Shown here: piece by piece, positions 39,009-50,849 of the stretch
Numbering within the stretch: the stretch's first letter is position 1
How the letters are laid out: each line of letters opens with the position of its first letter
Assembly: GCA_005406025.1 (NCBI GenBank)
Contig: BGZK01001455.1
Coordinates: 85,581-149,580, forward strand
Direction of reading: 5' to 3'
DNA from: Eumeta japonica
Lineage: Eukaryota; Arthropoda; Insecta; Lepidoptera; Psychidae
DNA: 64,000 nt
The notes under the pieces: generated by a model
Told to the model about the DNA's origin: nothing
Seen by the model: only the letters and a program-made list of their open reading frames with translations
The model's database searches: none
Translations under genes and position numbers: made by a program

Positions 39009-39545
39009 TTGACCTCGGTTTCATTAAAATCGGAACTGACTGGTAGCGGAATCAGAATTGAAAGCACGACCGAGAGTAGAATGGATAACGGGGGTAGGTT
39101 GAGGATCGAAAGCGACATCGTGAACCAAATTGGGAACAGGACTGGGATAGAAAACGAGCATGGAGATGGGATCAAAATCGAAAGCGAGACCCGGATTGAA
39201 AAACATATCGTTTTTCAATCCGGGTCTCGCTTTCGACACATACTTATTCGATAGTCGCGACGCGGTGTGAAGTATGGCCGCAGCTGCGCCAGCATTGACA
39301 TGGAATAATTTTTTTCTTCTTTTATATCGACGTCGATTTCAGTTACGGTCTCGTTTTTGATTCAGATCCCAGTCACACTTTTGATTCTGATCTCGTCCCC
39401 ACACTCGTTTTCGACTGTAGTCTCGTTCTCAATTTCACTTCCGGTCTCGCTTTCGATTCTGATCCTCATCCCGTTCTCAATTCTGATTTCTGTTCCGTTT
39501 TTAATTCCGAATCCGCTACGAATCACAGTTCCGATTTGAACGAAG
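39009..39545. repeat. Head-to-head simple-repeat array with a perfect hairpin at its centre
   Basis: Left of 39204 the plus strand is purine-rich, built from variants of 'gggatc', 'agaatcgaaagc' and 'gagacc'. Right of 39210 the same units run in the opposite direction as pyrimidine-rich text such as 'gattctgatcc' and 'ctcgctttcg', interrupted by about 39237-39335. Apparent proteins on both strands (IRIES.., RIENGMRIRIESETG) are products of the repeat. Confidence 0.75.
39178..39236. repeat. Perfect 26-bp hairpin, 7-nt loop
   Basis: The left arm 39178-39203 starts 'tcgaaagcgagacccgg'; the loop is 'catatcg' (39204-39210); the right arm 39211-39236 ends 'ccgggtctcgctttcga'. All 26 bases pair. 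It marks the turning point of the surrounding inverted repeat array. Confidence 0.9.
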
Positions 39546-42390
39546 CTGGGGATTACTATCATTACAAAATATAGTAATATTACTGGAGGATAGTATAGCT
39601 TTCTATTTGTAAATGAAGTTTTAGTTTCAGTGTAGTAGTTCGGTTCAATAATACAATATTTCGGTCCCGGTCCCTCATTCTATTCTGATTCTGATCCCTT
39701 TCTCAACTTTGTTCCCTATCCAGCTTTCAATTCTAATTCCACAACCATTCCTAGTTAGCCAGGGGTAAATACTAATATCAAAATAAAATATAAGCAAGGT
39801 ACTCGGAGATAGAATAGCGTTCTATGAGTTAAATAATTATTATAATCGCCTTAGGAATATAAATTCATGGACGAAGCCAGGGGTAAATGTTAGCAGCCTA
39901 ATTTACTCAAAATAGGACAAATATCTATTAATGAAAGAGTTTTTAGAATTTATTAATTATTTCGGTTTAGTAGAACAAATACGCGGATGATACCAGGAGC
40001 AAGGGATAGTTTTTTTTTTTTATAAATCTTTCCCGGCCTGTGTGTAACAATATCACTTTAGTTCCGTCGTAATCGTACAATGGATTAAACACCTATAGAG
40101 GACAAACATACATTGATTTATTTTTATAGATAGCTGTCGCTCGCTGCTATTCCCTTGTGAGCGTAAAATGATGTCCTACATCTTTTGTGTCATTTGATAT
40201 CATTGTGATCCATACATTCATTATCATTCCGACCCTGCTCCTCGTCCTTGATTCCCTCTCGATCTAACCCCGATTCCGGTTTTGCTTCCAACCTAGGTTC
40301 CGGTTCCACCTTTGACGAAATTTCAATAAACTATTCCATTTTTATGGGTTCTTTAGCACGCAGAAACCCTAAAAAATAACGCGATAAAAAATACCTTAAA
40401 TTTAGCCCAGTTAGCTCCTGTAACTTCCACTGAAAGTCCCATCGTGATCAGTTTAATCATTCCGAAGATGCCTCGGAAAAACAGGCAGATTGATAGATGA
40501 AAAGGGTCATTGTAATCCAATCCTGATTTCGGTTTTGTTTCCGATCTCGATTCTGGTTCGATGTCTTCAGCCGTTCCAAAGATACTCCGAACAAACAGAC
40601 AGAAAGACACATACAAAGTGTTATTTTCTTTCCTTCAAACCTTGTTCTGATAATAAAGAATACAACAAAAAAAGAATTATCCAATTTGGTGCAGTCGCTC
40701 GGAAGTAATGCGCGTACACACATTTTGCCGATTCATTTCTATTTATATAGATTATTTACAGTGAAATAATGTGTATCAAAACAATTCTGGTTGAATTGTA
40801 AATCTGTATAATTATTATATTACAAAATGAAAGTGTGATACAAAGTGATTTTGGTCAAAAAAAGTAAACAAACTTTTAGAAGCAATTGCATAATCTGATG
40901 AGTGTTCGACACAAACGCGTAAACGCCCATAATTATGCGGTACTTAGGATCATTTAAATGCGAACGTAACAACACACAATTTATAATATTCCCAACTATG
41001 TTAAGCTGCTTGTGAATGTAACAACTACACATTAATCATAGCTCCTGCAATTCAATGCGTGGCATGTTATAGGGCTCCTACGTATGTGAGAGTTCCACAA
41101 TCTAGGGATCCTGATGGATTAGTCACTACGTTTTGATGGTCACATAGCCGGAGTTGTGCGAAAATAATTTTATGGGATTAAAGTATATAATCGAATTCGT
41201 AAATTACTCAGCAGAAAATTGCGTGTTAGATTGTGCGATTTACTGAAATTTTCAAAATTCCACTATGCAGAGGTAATTAATATACAGAACTTGTTTATTA
41301 ACTCAAACAAGCCGTGAAATACGAATAGTGCAAAGTGCCTTTGCTCGGTATTGTTTTAAAATGCAACCAGACAGGCTTTCTCAAAATGACATTCCAAGGA
41401 GACCTCCGCCTATCATCCTCGTTATTTCGCGTTTGTTACAGTTCCTGAAAGTAAGATTTGTTGTTAGGAAATTTCCTGCTCTTTAAAGATATTTTTCTAA
41501 TTGTCGGTATTTACAATAGTTTCTGAGATACTTACAAAAAAATAAACCACCATTTTTTTCTAAATTGTTTATAACTTTTGTAATTTTTATTGCTAGCCGA
41601 AAATAAAGCAAAATACACGTACTGTAACGTTAGCGTGCGCCGTGACATTCAGACACATCAACAAATAAAATTATTGTAACTTACTAAATATCAGTATTGA
41701 GAAATAAAGAAATCAAGTACTATTGGGATACATGAACAAACAATAATCCGTCGACAAAACTTTTATCCCAATTTTTCTATTAATTATGCTTTTGTTAATT
41801 GACAAATTTTTCAATTAACAAGAACACTTCTTAGCTTAGATGTTCTTTTTGTGTTATTAATAGTTAATAAGACATTTAAAATTGAAATTGACCAAAAATT
41901 TTATTTTTCGAATAATTTTATGAATAATAACAAATTGTTAATTACTAATAGAATTAAAGCTTCGGTTAAAACTCAATTTGTTCATTGTCTTAAGATGACC
42001 AAAAAAGATTTGAAATATTCTTGTCGAATTTTTAATAGTTAACGAGATACAGTATACAACACGCGAAACTTGCCCGCCCTGAATTGCCTGCGATTGATGT
42101 GATGCGCAGGTTTAATACTATCCGATCCTTCCTTCTTTTCTCCCCCGCAGGCCAATTTTGTGCCATTGTGAGGAATTCGTGACTAACTTCACAGGCGCAG
42201 AGTTTCCGCGTTGTACTGTAATTAAATTTGAAAGTCGCAAAAAAACATTTTTCCAATATTTTTATAAATAACAGCTAAAAAGTTAATAATTTATAGAGTT
42301 AGAGCTTAGCTTCAAACTTTAATTTGTTCATAATCTAAAGAAGAATAAAAAAGACCAGAACTGTCTCTATCATACTTCTAATATGGAAGT
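39546..42390. other. Non-coding region with dispersed simple repeats
   Basis: Pyrimidine-rich relatives of the 39-kb array occur at 39660-39735, 40230-40315 and 40515-40565. The rest is AT-rich with no domain, splice pattern or RNA gene recognised. Confidence 0.4.
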
Positions 42391-43560
42391 ATGATTATCG
42401 GTAGTATATCTGACCCTACAAACTTTACACCGATATCAATACTACTGACGCTCAGTAAGATTTTTGGAAAGCTTATTTTAAATCAACTATTGCAATATTT
42501 TTATAACAATAATTTGATGAACGTTAAACAATCTGGATTCACTAAGGATCGCTCAACATCCGAAGCCAGTGTCAAGCTACGGCAGATTTTTGATGCCTGG
42601 GAGGATTCACGTGACGCGATTGGTGTTTTCTGTGATTTGTCCAAGGCATTTGATTACGTTCACTATGACACATTGATCAGGAAACTACATCAATACGGCA
42701 TCACGGGTCGATCTCTTGGACTTCTAAAGTATTATCTAAGTGATGAATTCAAAGGTTGACATTAATGATGAGAGCTCGTCGGGATCTGTAGTCAATATGG
42801 GCGTACCACAGGGTTCAGTTCTTGGACCATTTCTATTCCTAGTGTACATAAATGATCTACGACATCTTGTTAAGAAAGGTCATGGGTTTGTATTGTTTGC
42901 TGATGATACCTCCTTACTTTTTAAGATTGATAGGCATTAACCAGCTTTTGACGAAGTAAACAGTACCATCTCTGAATCGTTGAGTGGTTTAGTATTAATA
43001 ATCTACTGTTCAATGAAAGAAAAACGAAGCTTCTAAATTTTTTTCTATGTGATTCTAAATTGATCGACACAAATGTAATGGTCAAAAACGAGGTACTGGA
43101 TATTGTGGACTCGACCCTATTTCTTGGTTTAACTTTAGATTCTAAGATACTTTGGAATTCTCATATTATGAGATTAACGAAAAGACTTAGTTTTGCAGCA
43201 TATGCAGTCAAAAGGATTCGGCTACTTGCTGACGAAAACACCGCGAGACTAGTTTATTTCAGTTTTTTTTCACAGACTTATGACTTATGGAATTTTGTTA
43301 TGGGGTCCCGCAGCCGATATTAACACAATTTTCGTGCTGAAAATCGAGCTATTCGTGCTGTTTATGATCTGAGACCAATGACATCTCTTAAAATTTAAGG
43401 AAATTAATATCTTAACCTTAGCATCGCAATACGTATACGAAAACCTGGTATATGTCAAGAGAAATATAGAATAAAGGCTGGTAATGTCGAAACGAATTTA
43501 TTAATGACGTATTTCAAGTATAATTTCATTACCTACGAAATAAAGATATTTTTGATTTTG
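42391..43560 (+). mobile_element. Non-LTR retrotransposon RT remnant
   Basis: Pieces of one RT frame: NFTPISILLTLSKIFGKLIL and SGFTKDRSTSEASVK (42391-42759), DAWEDSRDAIGVFCDLSKAF (motif A), then [20 protein letters not shown] and [12 protein letters not shown] (42740-42940, catalytic FADD intact), then VDSTLFLGLTLDSKILWNSH (43060-43323). Stops separate the pieces. The 3' end 'cgaaataaagatatttttga' near 43535-43560 matches the end of the minus-strand copy at 27212, so both belong to one family of the Jockey/CR1-like group. Confidence 0.85.
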
Positions 43561-44999
43561 ATAATAGCTTATAAATTATTTCAATAATAAGGATCAGTGA
43601 ATCCCGAATTAAAAAGCAGGTAAAGTGTGAAATAATCTAAAAAATATAAAAGAAAAAGTAACAAATCAAACCATATGTAAATGCCTTTAATTTATTATTG
43701 TAGTTTTTTTAAAAAAAAAATTAAACGTAAAAATACATTTGTTTATTAAATAAATAAATAATAAGTTAACTGATAAATTTTGTTTTATCGTTTTTTTGAA
43801 AGGGCAATGTAAATAAATAAAAAAAAATGGATGCTTAATATCAATATTTAACAAAAAAAAGATTGTTAATTGTCAAATGCGTTTCCTTGCAACAAACTTT
43901 TTCTTAAAAATATTTTATAATCTTCCATATGGCAAAAAGAAAAATGAATATCTTATAAACAGTGCTTTTGCTTGTAATAATTTTATAAACAATACGAGTA
44001 AAAAAATTAAAAGAAAAATAGATACCATTCATAATGAGAAAGTAGATAGAATTAAGTTTCTGAAAAATACATGCAACTAATATGCAACACATATTATTGC
44101 TAGGCGAAGGCATGGTAAATTTTTGTTTACAATTTTGCGTTTGGCACTACAAAAGAATGATTCTGATAATTAAATCCACAATCATTAGCAAAGGTAACCA
44201 AATAAATTTACTAAAAACATTTTAAAGAACGATTAATGAGCTTTATGGGAAAAACGGATGATATCTAAATTCACTGTAAAATATCGAAGTGAATATATAC
44301 AAATTTCTATCAAGTTGAGTTCAGTATTTTAACTATAGACTGTTATAGACAAAGAGCGTAACATACGTGAATGTTAGAGCAAGAGAGATAAGTAAAACCA
44401 TTCATTTACTCCACTACCTCGATGAAGACCAATAACGTTTTGACATTGAGTCGATCTTAATGTTTGTGTACAGTAACCAAATATAATTCGTGTAATATAT
44501 AAAACTCACAGAAGTATAAATTTCCAAGAATAATCGAATTGTTTCTTTATATAAATGTAAAGTGTTTTAGAACTAAGATAAAATACGGCAGTGCTCAGAA
44601 CACATACGATTTCAATGAAAGTAAAAACGTGAATTTCTATCACTAATAAGTGAGTAAGTTGTATAAGAAATAATTTAGAACCTTCTTATTTCGTGAATAT
44701 GTTTGAAACCTATTTGTTACATGACCTTTTTTTGTAACTGACATATTGTAAGGGTTTTTTTAGTCGTAATTTATATTTTTTTTGTAACAAGGAAGAAAAG
44801 AAGAAATGAATCATTCACTATGTGTAACGAAATTAATGTAAAGTTTTTCACATTTTTAATTTTCAACTTGACTCAATTTCAACTCGGAATATACGTGTAT
44901 TTTGTTGTAGTAGAAAAAAACAAATTTGTGTTGTCGGTTGTCTCATTCTAAAATATTGTTGTATTTAAAAATAGTTATTTTTCTTATTTGTATTTAAAG
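43561..44999. other. AT-rich non-coding region
   Basis: No coding signal or repeat structure recognised. If the R3H gene is real, its upstream exons are not visible here. Confidence 0.35.
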
Positions 45000-45916
45000 T
45001 TACGTCCACCAAACTGGGTGCCAGAAACGTGGATCGTTTTTTAAGCTTGGCGGACAGTAATTTTGTAGATGATGTCAGTGACGACTTGAAATGTTTCCTA
45101 GCCGACAAAAAAAATGACAGGTATGTATACAACATATCCATATTTGGCTCTGTTTATTTATTTATTTTATTTACGAAAACTTTTTGAAATACTTTTAAAA
45201 TAACATAATAAGAGTATTTCCGATATTAAGCTCAATTAAGCGTCAAGGTTATTTTGTGAGTCAACTGATTGTCAAATAAAATCAACCTGAAAGATGCCAC
45301 CTTGAGTCGGAGTTCATAAATATTCATGAACACTAAAAGCTTATCCTAAATTCCAAGTATGACTGTTTTCATTTTATTTATTTCATATTTTTCGATGAGA
45401 GCAATTAAAAACATCTGGATCTGGATCTGGAATTAACACTTCTAAATATGTAGTTATATTTATTTCTATATGCCTATATACAATTTAGTTAATTAATTTC
45501 TATACAATATTCCTTCTATTTGATACTCTACATAATTTATCAAAACATTTTTTTAAACTTCATGCAATAATAATATATATGTATAAAGCAAATTAGTGGA
45601 ATAATATTTTAAACATAATGTCAGTATATTAATTATTACTTTTTTATTTATTATCATCTTATTTACATATCTGTCAAATTTGTGCCATGCTAAAATCCCA
45701 AAAATGATTGTACTTTTAATTGTTTTAGTCTGTAAATGCAAATATTTCTATAGTAAATTTCTTTGAATTTTTTTAGGGTTTTAGTATTTCCACCAGTGAG
45801 TAATTATAGAAGGTTCCTGATCCACAAATGTGAAGAGACTTTGATATTACTACATTCTCAATAGGTCAGAGTGACGAACGAAGGACTGTGGTTTGCTTTA
45901 AGGAACAGTTACTAAG
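45000..45916 (+). pseudogene. R3H-domain (R3HCC1/R3HCC1L-like) gene remnant
   Basis: Exon 45000-45120 encodes GARNVDRFLSLADSNFVDDV and SDDLKCFLADKKNDR. Exon 45777-45916 encodes RVLVFPPVSNYRRFLIHKC, where R-F-L-I-H is the R-x3-H motif, then after a one-base frameshift near 45835 FDITTFSIGQSDERRTVVCF and KEQLLR. The order DDL..FL, VL.FPP, R-x3-H, FS.G...RRTVV matches my recollection of vertebrate R3HCC1 proteins, whose R3H domain is expected to bind single-stranded nucleic acid. Splice sites and phases are normal. A further exon, 47483-47556 (DVACARSNMGLSQPDHDTFH), fits in phase; alternatively the gene ends at a stop about 45934 with AATAAA at 46303-46308. No start exon was found. Either a broken partial copy, or a real gene with a sequence error. 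Confidence 0.55.
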
Positions 45917-46439
45917 GTGCATATTTGTAGTGTAATATTACTTCTTTTTAAAGCTTCAATTAAAATAAATAATTTATTTAAAACATTTGATGTATATTTT
46001 TAAAAATAACAACTAGCATGTAACTGTTTTGATAAATTCTATTGATTTGCAAAGTTTTGGATAATGAGTTACGTATTTTTATATCTTTGGAAATACTGAC
46101 AATTTTTTAATACTTTTTTATTATAATTATGTGCTTGTGCTATCTCATCATTTTAATGGTAGGCTCATATTGTGATGATTTGTATTATTAGAGTGAGTCT
46201 AGTAATGTATAGGTATTACTTTACTACTTAAATTTTTACTATTGTATTTATTTCCTGCATTGTGTTGCCTAGGAGTTGAAGTCCTATGTGATCTTATGTG
46301 ACAATAAAAATTATAAGAATTATGGTCATTTTAATCTAAATGTTATGTTTTTTTGTTGTTCCAACATAAATCCAATTCATGTATTATTAATATAATCACT
46401 ATATTAGTTCAGAACACTGAATTTAATATTTATTTTTTT

Positions 46440-47200
46440 CTATTGAAGTAGGGTGATCATTGAAACATTTTTTTTATGAACAAAACAGAATACCCTTGAA
46501 TAATACCCTTCCAATCTCACCATATACACAGTATCAACTTATTGTGAGTTAATCCAGGTTTCGCTATAATTTGTGGAGCTTGGTTGCCTTTTGCTGATGT
46601 TTTTTTTCACACATTCTTGTCATAACCAATCCATATTTTCATCACCAGTGGTCAATCTTTAAAAAAAAATGGTTCGGTTGAATTACATTTCAATAGAGAA
46701 TTGCATATGAATACACAATGCATTCGATTTCTTTCAATGGGCTCATATGGGATCCAAGTATGGAGCTTTTTGTACATCCAGCTATGTCGTAAGAACTAAT
46801 TTGTTGATTTTGCTCTACTTATTCCAAAATAGCATCAACTTTACCCATAACAAGTTGACTGAGCAAGATTTATCTGACATGAAAATTACCAAACTGAAAA
46901 CGCTTTGAGCTTTATGTTTTGTCCTACTCTTACTGGCACTGCATTAGGTCCATAAATATCACATATTTTCTTTGTGGCTTGTGTCACAATTTTTCTTTTA
47001 TAGTAATGAAACTTCTAAATATATCAAATTTCTATATTAGATTAACTCATTTTGGTAGACAGAAAACCAATGGAAAAATGATAAGATTTTTATTTTTCTT
47101 TTTTTAAAATGTCATTTATTTGATAGTATCTAAACTAACCAGATACAAATAGCACAACCAAAGATATTTTATTGCAACTTTTTACTTATAAAATAGGAAA
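46440..47200 (-). mobile_element. Decayed mariner-like element
   Basis: Reverse-strand translation at about 46535-46600 gives NQAPQIIAKPGLTHNKLILC followed by DWKGII, near 46640 LTTGDE, and near 46700-46760 SHMSPLKEIECIVYSYAIL. These correspond to the mariner transposase region around the second catalytic Asp (TGDE) and the KPGLT...L.WWDWKG block. Frames are broken several times. Terminal repeats were not located. Confidence 0.6.
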
Positions 47201-47556
47201 AAAAATTTTCCCCGGCCTGATATGTTAAATCAATAGATTTATACATCATTGGACCTTAAAAACATAGCTTTTTTAAATTAATATTTGAGCGAAAGACAAA
47301 TAGAATGATAAACAGATATCATCGCAGCTCAAAAACGGAGAACCAATGATTTGTATCGCACTTTCTTATCATTTAATTGGAATACAATTTAATATGTACA
47401 GAAAAATAATAAGTAACACTTGTATCAACAATTTAGTATGTGATAGTGTGTATTTTTATTTAACATAACATGTTTATTTCAGTGATGTAGCGTGTGCGCG
47501 ATCAAACATGGGACTATCACAGCCGGATCATGATACATTCCATGCTACATTACTAG

Positions 47557-50381
47557 GTAACTTATGTTTTATTATTGGCATACAAATAAATATTGGTACT
47601 GAATCAAAAGCTACTGTTTTGTAACCAGACTGTATTATTTTATATAGGAATATAGTTTCATGTACAAACTAGTAATGATAAAGAAACCATGTCGTAATAA
47701 TCCATAAAATAAATATAAACTTCAAGAATATGGGTCATAATATTTTTATTCTGACAGTATCTTGTTAGGCTAAAATCATCAGAGGTTTGTATGTAAAATA
47801 AGAATTATGAGTTTTTTTTTATTATTGTACAGTATTATTAATACAAAATAAACAAGGTGTGTATTATTAACACCATATAAAATGATCTTGATATTTTTGT
47901 TCAAACTTTTCTACAAGTAATTTTATTTGAGCTGTACTTTCAAGACAGACCGAGGTGGCAATTATAATTTTGTGACCACTTTGGTGTTTGTTTTTCCTAT
48001 CTGTTTTTTTTTCTAATGGCAAAATTTAATGTAATCCATGTAGTTTTAAAAAGTATTTTTTCCCCGAGTTTCAGTAGGGGGTGAAATTTAAAGAGTATTT
48101 TCAATTTCATGAAATTGTGTGCTAAATGAAATCTTATAAAAGTAGACTGCATATAACAATATGTACTCTATATGATGTGTGACTTTCACAATTTTTTTTT
48201 ATATAATCAAAATGTTAAATTAATCATATAATAATAAATTTATCATATTTTTATATAAAACTTACTTTTACATATTATACACATGTAGACATTCTACATT
48301 AAATCTTTGTAACTTATCTTTGAACTTATTTACTTGTAATATTATGATAATACACATGACCTTGGATTGAAGAGCATTCACATTTTGCTGTGTTGAAGTT
48401 TTGTAATTTTTATGTTGCAATTTTCATCATTATGCTGTAATAATCTGTTCTCGACCATTCACTGCCTTTTGTGTCGCCGCTGACTTGCATTTCCTAAGTT
48501 TTAGTGTTCCACATTCATCTTTATTAAAAGAGTTTGCAATGTAATCAAATTGAGTCTTATAATATCGATTGTGTTATCGTGGGTTGCCATGAAAATTACA
48601 GTTTAGAATGTATTATGCATTTTTTTTTCTATTAAAGAGCTTGTCAAAATTTAATTCTAGTATTAATATACGTAAAATATGCCCTCACAATTTATTTATA
48701 ATTAATCAAAATATATACAACTGTCATGAATTCTACCAATAAAATGTAGGTGCTGAGCTCCTAAGTTCTATTAGAAGAAAAACCAAGTTAAAGGTCTTAT
48801 ATTTTATTTTAAAAATTTGAAGCTTAAATTTTTTTATCCAGTATTGTTAAGTCTTACATCGTGAAATATTTTAAAAGGTCACATATAATATTGATTGTAT
48901 ACAAAAAAAAAATCTATTGAGTTAATCCATGAGGTCATACCATCACAGGGATGTTCACGAATAATATTTACTATTTATATGCTATTTTTCCCAACCTGAT
49001 TTAGAAGTTTACAAATCTGAATCAAAATTTTATTGTCTACAAACAGTTTCAAAGTTATGATCACGAGTTTTGTATGTTTGTGTGAAAAATAAACCTTTGG
49101 AACTAATTGTGGGATATGGTTTCTTAGAAGCCGCCTTGTTTTTGTAGAAAGGGACTGTTTATCTCATATGTCCTAATTATCTCTAATTGTACAGTATTGC
49201 AGTGTGCCACTAAACAAGGTGGCTCCCCCGTTTACAAAATGCCAATGACATAATGCGTGATGCAACTCTAAGTGGAATGATCAACTGAATGTAGGACGCG
49301 GCCGGCGCGGAGTGAAAGCGTTGCGATCTCGTCCGCTATTCCCGAGTCGTTCGACATTAATCTATCTGTTCGCATCGTTCGACATTAAGGCGTTAGCATC
49401 GTTCGACTTTGAGCGGACGGAGTAGGTAGGCGGTGCAAAAAGCTTCGTCGCGTAACAGGCGATTTTAGGATCATTTATACATAACTTAATTTTTTTTCGC
49501 TATCACCCTTCCCTTTCATGTCATATCATGTAGGCAGACATTTGTTTTGACCTCACTCTTCTACCGTAAGGTAAATTTGTATGTTAAATGTAAAACAAAA
49601 AATAAAATGTGTTTCAACACTTTTATTCAAATTAGAATTAGAGAGAGAAAAATTAAGGGGTCAGAGAGTGATAAAAGTTCAGGCGTGGGAGGTGAGAGGG
49701 AGAGAGAGAAGAAGAAAATTGTTATAACAATCACAAAACTTCATTATAACAATATGCGGAACATTGGTAGTTACCCCTCCTATCCAACTTTTAAGCGATA
49801 TGTGGTTTACGGAGAGCCTCTTACCTGATAGGTCGCGCGGGTCGTGATAGAAGCTGAACTGGTAGATGGAATGGTCTATTACGCATTTTTTATTTGAGGT
49901 ACAATAAGTTATTGGTATTTTATTTCTTTGTTTCGTTTACTTTAGCTGAAATAATAATATATTATTTTAGCTTATTACTTGAACATCTTTACTTGAACTG
50001 CATATCTCTTATAATTTACATTAAGTGGATTGAAATTGCTGAACCTATTTATTATTTAGAATTTTTGGCATTGGTAGTAGCAATTGGATTGTTTTTTGGC
50101 GCGGCGCTCTGACATCGACGCTGAAAATCGTTCTTGGCAAAGTTGAGCTCTTTCCAAAATGCACTGTCAGTATATCAACTGCATTGATCTTCCGTTAAAT
50201 TAGCATTTTATCTCCCCTCAAGAAAATTGCGAATTTTCTAAAAAATCCGGGAGATATTGTTATCAACAGATTATTGACACTGACATTTATCGAATGTCAG
50301 TGTCATGATAATTTTAGTATTTCTGGTTGTGTTTGTGTAGCGTCAATTTTAAGAGTTCGCTTTTGAGGTCAAAGGTTTACT
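47557..50381. other. Non-coding region
   Basis: AT-rich to about 49200. 49290-49450 is GC-richer and carries three 'cgttcgac' words (49348, 49376, 49400). 49635-49720 is GA-rich. No gene recognised. Confidence 0.4.
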
Positions 50382-50849
50382 AGATTTTGACGTGACAACG
50401 TCTTAAATTAGGTTGCGGCTGGGAGTCACTTATGAAAAAGTGTAACGCTCGGTAACGTAACGATGAGTCACCGAACGAGAGAGGGCCGAATGCCTTGCGT
50501 CTCTCTCCCACTCAACTATGATCGGTCTGCCGCGCGCAGCACTAGAGAATTAGTGCATAGCTTGCAAATGTATTGCATTGTATATATATTTGTATATAAA
50601 TACGTATGTATGTGTAAAGGTAAAAATAAAATTTTGTTAATATGAAATTCAGTGCGAGATTCTTTGTATAAATTAATGTTTTAAATATAATTCTTTGTAT
50701 AAATAAATGTTTTAAATTGTTACTATTATTTCATCCTTCTTCCTACTATACGAATGAATATTCACATTAAAATGATTTTACCATTCAAAGTCGTTGTCAC
50801 GTAAAACTTTCGCCCGTATACCGACTTTACAGGCAACCAAATTTTTTTT
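50382..50849 (+). mobile_element. MITE copy 1 (inverted pair with 53401)
   Basis: Starts 'agattttgacgtgacaacg' and ends 'aaagtcgttgtcacgtaaaa' then 'aggcaaccaaattttttt'. Its own short inverted repeats are acgtgacaacg / cgttgtcacgt. It contains 'gttgcggctgggagtcactt' and the 'ccgcgcgcagcactagag' block. The reverse complement at 53401-53882 matches over nearly its full length, differing by a few small indels (for example 4 bp near 50575). Confidence 0.85.

Noticed and set aside
39009..39562. Overlapping open frames on both strands, rich in R, I, E, S and T, as possible proteins
   Set aside because: They are translations of a short degenerate repeat in both directions; there is no domain, and the frames exist on both strands because the repeat lacks stop codons.
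49894..50112. 72-codon hydrophobic open frame that might be a membrane protein
   Set aside because: AT-rich DNA gives F, I, L and Y by chance; no signal of conservation, no splice sites, and its end abuts repeat DNA.
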